From the NCBI GenBank assembly GCA_937873205.1, contig CALMVO010000051.1, forward strand, positions 1 to 33,097: a DNA stretch of 33,097 nucleotides. The letters are read 5' to 3'. Below are positions 10,237-16,304 of the stretch, one piece after another. Under the pieces are notes generated by a model. The model searched no databases and had not been told where the DNA came from. It saw nothing but the letters and a program-made list of their open reading frames with translations. The stretch is from an uncultured Acetobacteraceae bacterium (GTDB lineage: Bacteria > Pseudomonadota > Alphaproteobacteria > Acetobacterales > Acetobacteraceae). Position 1 is the stretch's first letter. Each line of letters starts with the position of its first letter. The position numbers were made by a program, and so were the translations under genes.

Positions 10237-11682
10237 ATGTCTCTAGGCGACGGCGGACCCGCCGCAAAGCCGCCGCAGGACGGTGCGCGCGCCAATGCGC
10301 AGTGGGGCGGGCGATTCGCCGGCGGTCCGTCCGCGATCATGCAGGAGATCAACGCCTCGATCGGCTTCGACCAGGCGCTGTGGCGGCAGGATCTGCGCGG
10401 CTCTCTGGCGCACGCGCGCATGCTGGCCCGGGCCGGCATCATCGACGAGGCCGACGAGTCCGCGATCCGTGGCGGACTGGAGGCGATCGGCGCCGAGATC
10501 GAGGCGGGCCGGTTCGCGTTCGACGCGGCGCTGGAGGACATCCACATGAACATCGAGGCGCGGCTGACCGAGCGCATCGGCGAGGCCGGCCGGCGCCTGC
10601 ACACCGCGCGCAGCCGCAACGACCAGGTCGCGACCGACCTCCGGCTCTGGGTGCGCGACGCGATCGATGGCCTCGACGGCCAGCTGGCGGCCCTGATGCT
10701 GAGCCTGGCCATCCGTGCCGCCCAATACGCCGCCGACCCGATGCCGGGCTTCACGCACCTGCAGACCGCGCAGCCGGTGACGTTCGGCCACCATCTGCTG
10801 GCCTATGTCGAGATGCTGTCGCGCGACCGCGGCCGGCTGGCCGACGCGCGCCGGCGGCTGAACGAGTGCCCGCTGGGGGCGGCGGCGCTGGCCGGCACAT
10901 CCTTCCCGATCGACCGCCGGCTGACCGCCTCGCTGCTCGGCTTCGATCGCCCCGCGCAGAACTCGCTCGACAGCGTCTCCGACCGCGACTTCGCGCTCGA
11001 ATACCTGGCGGCCCTCGCGATCCTGGCCGTGCACCTGTCGCGGCTGGCGGAGGAGATCGTGACCTGGTGCTCGGCGCCGTTCGGCTTCGTCAGCCTGTCG
11101 GACGCCTTTACCACCGGCTCCTCGATCATGCCGCAGAAGCGCAACCCGGACGCGGCCGAACTGACCCGGGCCAAGACCGGCCGCATCGTGGGCAGCCTGA
11201 TGGGGCTGCTGACGGTGATGAAGGGGCTGCCGCTGGCCTATGCCAAGGACATGCAGGAGGACAAGGAGCCAGTGTTCCAGGCGACCGAGGCGGCGGCGCT
11301 CTGCCTCGCCGCCACCGATGGCATGGTGCGCGACCTGAGCGCGCGCACGGACCGCATGCTGGCGCTTGCCGGCTCGGGATACTCCACCGCGACCGATCTC
11401 GCCGACTGGCTGGTGCGGACGCTGCGGCTGCCGTTCCGCACCGCGCACCACGTCACCGGCCGGCTGGTCGGGCGCGCAGAGGTGCTGGGCGTCGAGCTGG
11501 CCGGGCTGTCGCTGGACGAGATGCGGGCGGAGGAGCCCGGCATCACCGCCGCCGTGTTCGACGTGCTGACCGTGCAGGCGTCGGTGGCGTCGCGGACCAG
11601 CGAGGGCGGCACCGCGCCCGCCAATGTGGCGCGGCAGGCGGCGGACTGGATCGCCCGGCTGCAGCCGGGGGTAGCGGCATGA
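10237..11682 (+). CDS. argH: Argininosuccinate lyase
   Basis: ArgH splits argininosuccinate into arginine and fumarate, the last step of arginine synthesis. The 481-residue product begins with a short non-conserved leader, then the family start [20 protein letters not shown]. The conserved blocks are [13 protein letters not shown], the substrate segment [16 protein letters not shown], and the fumarate lyase signature [12 protein letters not shown] with its catalytic serine loop. No other in-frame start fits better than ATG 10237. Its stop overlaps the following lptM ATG by three bases (ATGA), so the two are coupled. In many alphaproteobacteria lysA comes next; here it is 7.6 kb away. Function is well supported. 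Confidence 0.97.
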   Translation: MSLGDGGPAAKPPQDGARANAQWGGRFAGGPSAIMQEINASIGFDQALWRQDLRGSLAHARMLARAGIIDEADESAIRGGLEAIGAEIEAGRFAFDAALEDIHMNIEARLTERIGEAGRRLHTARSRNDQVATDLRLWVRDAIDGLDGQLAALMLSLAIRAAQYAADPMPGFTHLQTAQPVTFGHHLLAYVEMLSRDRGRLADARRRLNECPLGAAALAGTSFPIDRRLTASLLGFDRPAQNSLDSVSDRDFALEYLAALAILAVHLSRLAEEIVTWCSAPFGFVSLSDAFTTGSSIMPQKRNPDAAELTRAKTGRIVGSLMGLLTVMKGLPLAYAKDMQEDKEPVFQATEAAALCLAATDGMVRDLSARTDRMLALAGSGYSTATDLADWLVRTLRLPFRTAHHVTGRLVGRAEVLGVELAGLSLDEMRAEEPGITAAVFDVLTVQASVASRTSEGGTAPANVARQAADWIARLQPGVAA

Positions 11683-11837
11683 CCTGCGCCTGGCCGCGGC
11701 CGCTCCGCCTGGTCGCCCTGCTGGGACTGGGCCTCGGGCTGGCGCTGGGCGTGGCCGCCTGCGGCAAGAAGGGGTCGCCCGAACCACCCGGGCCGCCAGG
11801 CCAGGTCAACTACCCGCGGACCTACCCGCCGGACTAG
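11679..11837 (+). CDS. lptM: Small lipoprotein, LptM-like
   Basis: This is a 52-residue protein with a hydrophobic signal (about residues 8-26) and a lipobox ending in Cys28 ([14 protein letters not shown]). The motif CG.KG followed by proline-rich sequence is typical of LptM/YifL, a small outer-membrane lipoprotein known in E. coli to help LptD disulfide maturation. The gene's position immediately after argH is the usual alphaproteobacterial context. The ATG overlaps the argH stop. The TAG stop (11835-11837) lies inside the terminal CTAG of the 108-bp repeat beginning at 11834, so the last residues could differ from the ancestral C-terminus. The identity is good by motif and neighbour; the functional assignment is from the family. 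Confidence 0.82.
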   Translation: MTCAWPRPLRLVALLGLGLGLALGVAACGKKGSPEPPGPPGQVNYPRTYPPD

Positions 11838-11941
11838 AGGATGATCCGATCGTTTAGGCTCACGGATCATCCTCTAGCTTGTTGTTTTGACGAGCATCTT
11901 TATCCGATCGAGCGAGTCCGTTCGATCGGATGATGCTCTAG
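11834..11941 (+). repeat. 108-bp double-hairpin intergenic element, copy A
   Basis: The element begins and ends with CTAG. Stem 1 is a perfect 15-bp inverted repeat (11834-11848/11863-11877) with a 14-base loop. A linker rich in T follows (11878-11891). Stem 2 is GAGCATC (11892-11898)/GATGCTC (11932-11938), a TTT bulge, then ATCCGATCGA (11902-11911)/TCGATCGGAT (11922-11931). The reverse complement of 27858-27965 matches it over the full 108 bases with about ten differences. It lies between converging lptM and oxidoreductase genes and supplies both TAG stops. It could work as a terminator or be a mobile palindromic repeat; no transposase is nearby. Confidence 0.9.
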
Positions 11942-12675
11942 GAGCCGCTGAACCAGTTGTATCCCTGCTTCTCCCAGTAGCCGCCGGGGTCCTGATTGGT
12001 CACGGTGAGGGCGGACAGATATTTGGGGCTCTTGAAGCCGAGCTTGGTGGGCACGCGGAGACGGAGCGGGGCGCCGAAGGGCGGGTCGAGCGGGGCTCCG
12101 TCGAAGTCGAGCGTCAGGATCGTCTGCGGCTGCAGTGCGGACGGCATGTCGATGCTCGTCCAGTAGTCGTCGAAGCACTTGAAGCCGACGTACCGCGCGC
12201 GACTGTCGGCGCCGATGCGCTTCAGCACGTCGGCGAGCGGCACGCCGGACCACTGGCCGATATAGCTCCAGCCCTCGATGCAGATGTGGCGCGTGATCTG
12301 ACTTTCCTGACGCATGCCGCGGAAATCCGCGAGCGAGAGGGGCCGCCTGTCGGCGACGAGGCCGCCGATCTCGAGCCGCCAGGTCGCGGGGTCGACGGTC
12401 TGGACCTGGTATTCGGGGTAGAAGGCGTTGAAGCGCGCCGGACGGGTGATCTCGCTCGCCGGGAAGGTGGCGGCCAGGCGCCGGCGGTTGAAGAGCCAGG
12501 CCTGCACGCGGTCGTCGAAGCGGAGCATCGTCCAGAGCACGCGATCGATCCCCTCATGCGTCGAGAGATCGCCGACGTCGCAGCCGCCGAGCAGTGCCAC
12601 GGTGCCGAGCGACAGCGCGCCCTTCAGCGCGAAGCGGCGCTCGACCAAGCGCGCCTGTGTCCGGTGGTCCTTCAC
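11938..12675 (-). CDS. Exported molybdopterin-dependent oxidoreductase, sulfite oxidase/MsrP superfamily
   Basis: With GTG 12675 the product is 245 residues. The N-terminus ERRFALKG holds twin arginines 13-14, followed by a hydrophobic stretch ending LLGGC (Cys32), which reads as a Tat-type lipoprotein signal and fits export of a protein already carrying molybdenum cofactor. The core is of sulfite oxidase type: ITRHICIEGWSYIGQWSGVP with Cys132 as the likely Mo ligand, then YVGFKCFDDYW, and PLRLRVPTKLGFKSPK. It differs from standard MsrP in length and signal. The start overlaps the cytochrome b stop (GTGA), so the pair is coupled and the cytochrome is the likely electron partner. Substrate unknown. 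The TAG stop lies in the end of the 108-bp element. Confidence 0.85.
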   Translation of the reverse strand: MKDHRTQARLVERRFALKGALSLGTVALLGGCDVGDLSTHEGIDRVLWTMLRFDDRVQAWLFNRRRLAATFPASEITRPARFNAFYPEYQVQTVDPATWRLEIGGLVADRRPLSLADFRGMRQESQITRHICIEGWSYIGQWSGVPLADVLKRIGADSRARYVGFKCFDDYWTSIDMPSALQPQTILTLDFDGAPLDPPFGAPLRLRVPTKLGFKSPKYLSALTVTNQDPGGYWEKQGYNWFSGS

Positions 12676-13283
12676 GGTCGGCTCCCCTCGGCGCGCACGC
12701 CGCCGGTGATCATGGTGGGCAGCGTGCGCGGATAGAGCGCGACGAGCGTGAGATGCACCGCCAGGAAGGCAACGATCGCCGACATCAGCGAGAAGTGGAT
12801 GACGCGCGCGACCTGGTAGCCGCCGAAGCACCAGGTGAGCCAGCCGAGCTGGACCGGCTTCCAGATCGAGAGCCCGCTCAACACGGCGAGGACCGCGATC
12901 AGGATCACGCCCGAATAGAGCAGGCGCTGCACCGCGTTGTAGTGACCGCTCTCGTGCTTCAGGCGGAAGGTGATGGCGAGCCACATGTCGCGCGCGACGG
13001 CCCGCGGCGTGCGCGGCGCCAACTCGCGCGCGAGATGGCCGCTCGCGAACCCCCAGGCGAGATAGACGAGACCGTCCGCGATCAGCACCCACATCGCGGT
13101 GAGATGCCAGGCGACGCCCGCCGCGAGCCAGCCGCCGAGCGTCATCCAGGCCGGGAACACGATCGGAAGGATCGGCGACGCGTTGTAGATCTGCAGCCCG
13201 CTGCCGATCATGCAGAGGAAGGCGGCTGCCCCGACCCAGTGACAGATCCGGACCATCGCTGGATGCCGCGCCGCCTGCCTCAT
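12672..13283 (-). CDS. Cytochrome b561-type membrane subunit, partner of the molybdopterin oxidoreductase
   Basis: The 203-residue integral membrane protein has about four to five hydrophobic segments (near 11-33, 45-75, 112-132, 155-185). Candidate haem b ligands are His15 in VRICHWVGAA, the histidine of AWHLTAMWVL, and the two in RVIHFSLMSAIVAFLAVHL, the pattern of b561/hydrogenase-type cytochromes b. It probably passes electrons between quinone and the exported Mo enzyme encoded next, whose GTG start overlaps its stop. ATG 13283 is chosen because it begins the conserved RxxxHP..RICHW region; the open frame continues upstream into antisense of the neighbouring gene. It diverges from the DUF5666-like gene at 13405. 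Electron direction is inference. Confidence 0.87.
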   Translation of the reverse strand: MRQAARHPAMVRICHWVGAAAFLCMIGSGLQIYNASPILPIVFPAWMTLGGWLAAGVAWHLTAMWVLIADGLVYLAWGFASGHLARELAPRTPRAVARDMWLAITFRLKHESGHYNAVQRLLYSGVILIAVLAVLSGLSIWKPVQLGWLTWCFGGYQVARVIHFSLMSAIVAFLAVHLTLVALYPRTLPTMITGGVRAEGSRP

Positions 13284-13404
13284 GTCCGTCTTCCTCTTCG
13301 TCCGGTGCGGTCGCGCCCTCGCCACGGCGCGGCTCGGCGGGGCCGACGCGAAGGCAACTTCGCCCGGCTCCGGCGTTCTGGTCCGATCCCAGGAGGACAA
13401 TAGC
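13284..13404 (+). promoter_or_regulatory. Divergent promoter region of the Mo-oxidoreductase cluster
   Basis: A 121-bp gap between divergent starts. A near-perfect Shine-Dalgarno AGGAGG at 13391-13396 precedes ATG 13405. GGCAAC (13353-13358) followed 15 bases later by CGTT (13374-13377) loosely resembles an ECF-type promoter, but the first half is imperfect and the spacing short. I cannot name a regulator. Confidence 0.3.
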
Positions 13405-14097
13405 ATGACACGACGTGCCCTCGCCGCCCTGGTCGGCGTGCCCGCGCTGCTTGCCGCGACCTCATCCTTTGCCGCCCCGGACCGGATCCGCGGCACGATC
13501 GAGAAGGTCACGCCGGAAGGGCTCGTGATCGACCAGCGCGATGGCGGGACGATCACGGTCTCCACCAGCGGTGCGACGAAATATGCGGAGGTGGTGCCAT
13601 CCAGTCTCAACGCGATCCAGAAGAACGACTTCATCGGCACCGCGACCAAGGGTCCGAAGACCTTCATGGTGGCGCTCGAGCTGGTCATCTTCCCCAGCTC
13701 CATGCGCGGCGCGAACGAGGGCCAGTATGGTTGGGACAAGCTGCCCGACACGACGATGCGGCACGCCTCCTCCGAGACCACATCGAGCACGATGACGAAC
13801 GGCTCGGTCAGCGCCGCTTCGCCGGTCGGCGCTCCGCGGACGAAGACGCAGATGACGAACGGGACGGTGTCCGCGGGACAGACCACCGCCGGCGGTCGCT
13901 CGATCACCGTCGCGTATGGCGGCGGTCAGAGCTCGACCATCCTCGTCCCGCCGACCGCGACGATCGTCCGCTTCCAGCCGGGCGACAGGTCGGTTGCCAA
14001 GCCCGGCGCGAAGGTCTTCATCAAGGCGGACGACTCGACGAGCCCGCCGGCGGCGCAGTTCGTCGCCGTCGGCGACGGGGTCGCGCCACCGATGTGA
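13405..14097 (+). CDS. Periplasmic DUF5666-like protein of the Mo-oxidoreductase cluster
   Basis: The 230-residue product has a clear signal peptide (MTRRALAALVGVPALL, cleavage near SSFAA at 20-24) and then RIRGTIEKVTPEGLVI, a small beta-barrel-like pattern of the DUF5666 type. LELVIFPSSMRGANEGQYGW and the ending GDGVAPPM match, from memory, a family found beside cytochrome b and molybdopterin oxidoreductase genes and often mislabelled metal ABC transporter permease. It has no membrane segments, so it is not a permease. The middle carries two similar stretches, TMTNGSVSA and QMTNGTVSA, looking like an internal duplication. Leucine codons are 5 CTC, 4 CTG, 1 CTT, less CTG-biased than the neighbourhood. 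The start is fixed by AGGAGG at 13391. Function unknown. Confidence 0.8.
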   Translation: MTRRALAALVGVPALLAATSSFAAPDRIRGTIEKVTPEGLVIDQRDGGTITVSTSGATKYAEVVPSSLNAIQKNDFIGTATKGPKTFMVALELVIFPSSMRGANEGQYGWDKLPDTTMRHASSETTSSTMTNGSVSAASPVGAPRTKTQMTNGTVSAGQTTAGGRSITVAYGGGQSSTILVPPTATIVRFQPGDRSVAKPGAKVFIKADDSTSPPAAQFVAVGDGVAPPM

Positions 14098-14107
14098 TCA
14101 TGCACCT

Positions 14108-14806
14108 TCATCTAGCCGCACTTGGCTCCTGTAGCGGCACCCCCACGCCGCCGGACGCCGCCTCCGCCGCGATCTGGATGCCGATCGCCGCCCAACGGCC
14201 GTCCGGTCGCCGCCACAGCAGCGGCGCACCGCTGGTGCCTAGCGTCGCCTGGCAGTCATGGACGAGTAGCGGCCGTCCCTGACCGTCCGGTCGCACGTCC
14301 AGCACGTGGCAGCCAGCTTCGGCGACGATGACCTCGTCGCGGTCCTGGCCGTAGCCGCCGAGCAGTATCGCGGCCGGCAGCGACGGAACGGGCGCCACGG
14401 CGAGCACCTCCGATCCGGGCAACAGCCGATGGTCCAGCACCAGCACGGCGCGATCGGCGCCGGCCGTAGCGACCTCGTCACCCGGTCTATAGGCCCCCGG
14501 CACGGTGAAGCGCACCACACGGGCGTGGGCCGCATAGTGTCCGAACCGATAGCCCAGCAGCACATGCACCGAGCCCGGCTGGATGAAGCCGCCGACCCTG
14601 GGCAGATAGAGGCAGTGCGCCGCCGTCACCGCGACCTGCGGCGCCACCATGAAGCCGGTGCAGCGCTCGCCGAGCTCTGTCTGCACCCGCACCAGCGCGG
14701 TCCAGGGCGCCCGTGTCGCATCGACCGGCAGCCGACGGTCCGCGGGTTCCACGCCTGGCAGCAGCGGCAGGGCCGCCGCGAGGAGAATCGCGATGGGCTT
14801 AACCAT
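14108..14806 (-). CDS. Secreted trypsin-like serine protease
   Basis: The 232-residue product begins with a hydrophobic signal (KPIAILLAAALPLLPG). It then shows the chymotrypsin-fold triad: His64 in AVTAAHCLYLP, Asp118 in AGADRAVLVLD and Ser192 in ATLGTSGAPLL, where the usual GDSGGP is GTSGAP. Cysteines at 49 and 65 and at 166 and 185 are placed for the two disulfides common in this family. It is therefore probably an active exported peptidase of family S1, with unknown substrate. Start: ATG 14806 gives a compact signal, but AAGGA abuts it directly. ATG 14857 is the alternative and would lengthen the N-region by 17 residues. It converges on the DUF5666-like gene with ten bases between stops. 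Confidence 0.85.
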   Translation of the reverse strand: MVKPIAILLAAALPLLPGVEPADRRLPVDATRAPWTALVRVQTELGERCTGFMVAPQVAVTAAHCLYLPRVGGFIQPGSVHVLLGYRFGHYAAHARVVRFTVPGAYRPGDEVATAGADRAVLVLDHRLLPGSEVLAVAPVPSLPAAILLGGYGQDRDEVIVAEAGCHVLDVRPDGQGRPLLVHDCQATLGTSGAPLLWRRPDGRWAAIGIQIAAEAASGGVGVPLQEPSAAR

Positions 14807-14897
14807 TCCTTGGCGACTGCGCGCCGAGAGTCGGCCTGCGCGCCATCGTGACGCCACACATCATTCACACCCTCAGCCGAGACGGAGCCGGGAGCGC

Positions 14898-15137
14898 ATG
14901 GTGACAGAGTTCGATCCTTTCGACGGGGCCGTCGGCCATATGAACGATCGCGGTCCCGGCCTGACGCCGGTCCTCGACCGCATCGCCGCCAGGGCGCTCC
15001 ACGCTTCTGCATTCGGACTCTCGAGGACAATCCCGGCGCGGTCCGACGAGGCCAAGGATCGGCTGTATCAACGCATGTTCCCAGAGTGCCTGCTCGCAGG
15101 AGCGATCAGCGATGCCCCAGTCTCCGCCGTGCCGTGA
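14898..15137 (+). CDS. Small hypothetical protein (79 residues)
   Basis: I do not recognise this protein. ATG 14898 is preceded by GGGAG (14890-14894). The product is acidic to neutral, without signal or membrane segment, and starts MVTEFDPFDGAVGHMNDRG. Codons show the GC-rich third positions expected of coding sequence here, though less strongly than in neighbours. It overlaps the next small ORF by 26 bases in another frame. The open frame continues upstream to 14649 across the protease gene, which I treat as shadow. It could be a genuine small gene or the remains of a larger one. Confidence 0.4.
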   Translation: MVTEFDPFDGAVGHMNDRGPGLTPVLDRIAARALHASAFGLSRTIPARSDEAKDRLYQRMFPECLLAGAISDAPVSAVP

Positions 15138-15285
15138 CGTCCGTCGCGGCGTCATCGTCATCCATGCCTTCGGCCAGTATCGGGAGGCGCAGTTCCTCGA
15201 CGATCCGGTCGTGATCGACAACCTGATCGCCGATGGCCACAGCTGGCGGATCGCCGATGCAGTCCTGCTGGCGGACAAGGCATAG
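15112..15285 (+). CDS. Small hypothetical protein (57 residues)
   Basis: This ORF is short but coding-like: nearly every codon ends in G or C. The product starts MPQSPPCRDVRRGVIVIHAF and continues through FLDDPVVIDNLIADGH to a TAG at 15283. I do not recognise it. ATG 15112 has AGGAGCGATCAGCG just upstream, which includes AGGAG at 15099-15103. It overlaps the preceding ORF by 26 bases, so the two may be coupled, or both may be pieces of one frameshifted gene. No matching sequence is visible elsewhere in the window. Confidence 0.4.
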   Translation: MPQSPPCRDVRRGVIVIHAFGQYREAQFLDDPVVIDNLIADGHSWRIADAVLLADKA

Positions 15286-15355
15286 GCGCGGTCGGCGCTC
15301 CACTGCCCGTGATGCCAGGCCCGGCGTCTTGCCGAAGCCCTCCAGATCCCGGCCG

Positions 15356-16177
15356 TCAGGCGGCCAGGAACGACAACAGGTCTCCGTTCAGCCGCTCCCG
15401 CTCGGTGTAGAACAGCCCGTGCGGGGCGCCCTCGTACTCGATGAGCCGGGCGCCGGGGATCATCGCCGCGGTGCGGCGGCCGCTGGCCTCGATCGGCACG
15501 GTGGTGTCGGATAAGCCGTGGATCACCAGCGTTGGCCTGTCGAACGCCCGCAGGTCGGCGCGGAAGTCGGTCTCCGAGAACAGCCGCACGCAGGCGACGG
15601 TGGCCAGGGCCGAGCCCTGCAACGCCATGCTGGCAGACCAATTCAAGATCTCCGTCGAGACCGGCGAGGTGATCAGGCCGACGCCGTAGAACATCTTGCC
15701 GAAGCTCGCGAGAAAATGCGGACGGTCGGTCAGGAGCTTCTGGACCATCTGGTCGAACACCGTCTTGTCGACGCCCTCGAGATTGTCCGCCGTCTTCAGC
15801 AGGAAAGGCGTGACCGCAGAGACCAGCACGCAGCGCGCGATCCGCCGGCTGCCGTGCCGCGACATGTAGCGGGCAACCTCGCCCCCGCCCATCGAGAAGC
15901 CGACCAGCGTCACGTCGGAGAGATCGAGCGACTCCAGCACGGCGTGCAGGTCGTCGGCCAGAACGTCGTAATCGTAGGCGCCGCCCGGCTGGTCCGACCG
16001 CCCGAAGCCGCGGCGGTCATAAGCGATGGCGCGCAGCCCGTGCTGCACCATCGGCATCATCTGGTAGTCCCACATGTCGGCCTGGAGCGGCCAGCCATGG
16101 ACGAACACCACCGGGCGGCCGCTGCCCCAGTCCTTGTAGAACAGGTTGGTCCCGTCGGCAGTCCTGACGAAGGCCAT
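15356..16177 (-). CDS. Alpha/beta hydrolase, non-haem chloroperoxidase-like
   Basis: The 273-residue cytoplasmic protein begins MAFVRTADGTNLFYKDWGSG and has the oxyanion region VVFVHGWPLQADMW (23-36). The nucleophile elbow is GFSMGGG with Ser95, the acid is Asp224 in HGLSDTTVP, and the base is His253 in GAPHGLFYT. This set is typical of the cofactor-free haloperoxidase/esterase group of the alpha/beta hydrolase fold, where haloperoxidation is thought to be a side activity of esterase or perhydrolase chemistry. The natural substrate is unknown. GGAGGG eight bases before ATG 16177 is a good ribosome binding site. It is divergent from the glycosyltransferase gene at 16305, and nothing else in the area suggests a pathway. 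Confidence 0.9.
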   Translation of the reverse strand: MAFVRTADGTNLFYKDWGSGRPVVFVHGWPLQADMWDYQMMPMVQHGLRAIAYDRRGFGRSDQPGGAYDYDVLADDLHAVLESLDLSDVTLVGFSMGGGEVARYMSRHGSRRIARCVLVSAVTPFLLKTADNLEGVDKTVFDQMVQKLLTDRPHFLASFGKMFYGVGLITSPVSTEILNWSASMALQGSALATVACVRLFSETDFRADLRAFDRPTLVIHGLSDTTVPIEASGRRTAAMIPGARLIEYEGAPHGLFYTERERLNGDLLSFLAA

Positions 16178-16304
16178 GCGCGTTTCCCTCCGATTTGTCT
16201 CAGGCGAACGACCGTCCGGAGCCCACGGTTCCGCCGATGCTGCGACGTTAACCCGCGCTTAAGGCGGGGTCGTCACGCTCGATGGACGCGATGCGGGACG
16301 ATCC
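16178..16304. promoter_or_regulatory. Divergent intergenic region, hydrolase / glycosyltransferase
   Basis: This 127-bp gap must hold both promoters. I see the hydrolase ribosome binding site (GGAGGG on the minus strand) and a short inverted repeat CCCGC/GCGGG near 16253-16269 flanking GCTTAAG. No convincing -35/-10 pair is visible on either strand. Confidence 0.25.

Noticed and set aside
10243-11787. A 514-residue minus-strand frame across argH
   Set aside because: It shows no recognisable domain and is a shadow of argH, which has the complete fumarate lyase signature.
13353-13377. EcfG-like general stress promoter before the DUF5666-like gene
   Set aside because: The first half reads GGCAAC rather than GGAAC and the spacing is 15 rather than 16-17, so I do not call it.
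13405-14097. Metal ABC transporter permease label for the DUF5666-like protein
   Set aside because: Apart from the signal peptide there is no membrane-spanning segment, so a permease role is not possible.
14649-14897. Upstream extension of the 79-residue ORF
   Set aside because: It runs antisense through the protease gene and gives Arg/Ser-rich sequence; the ATG at 14898 has its own purine-rich site.
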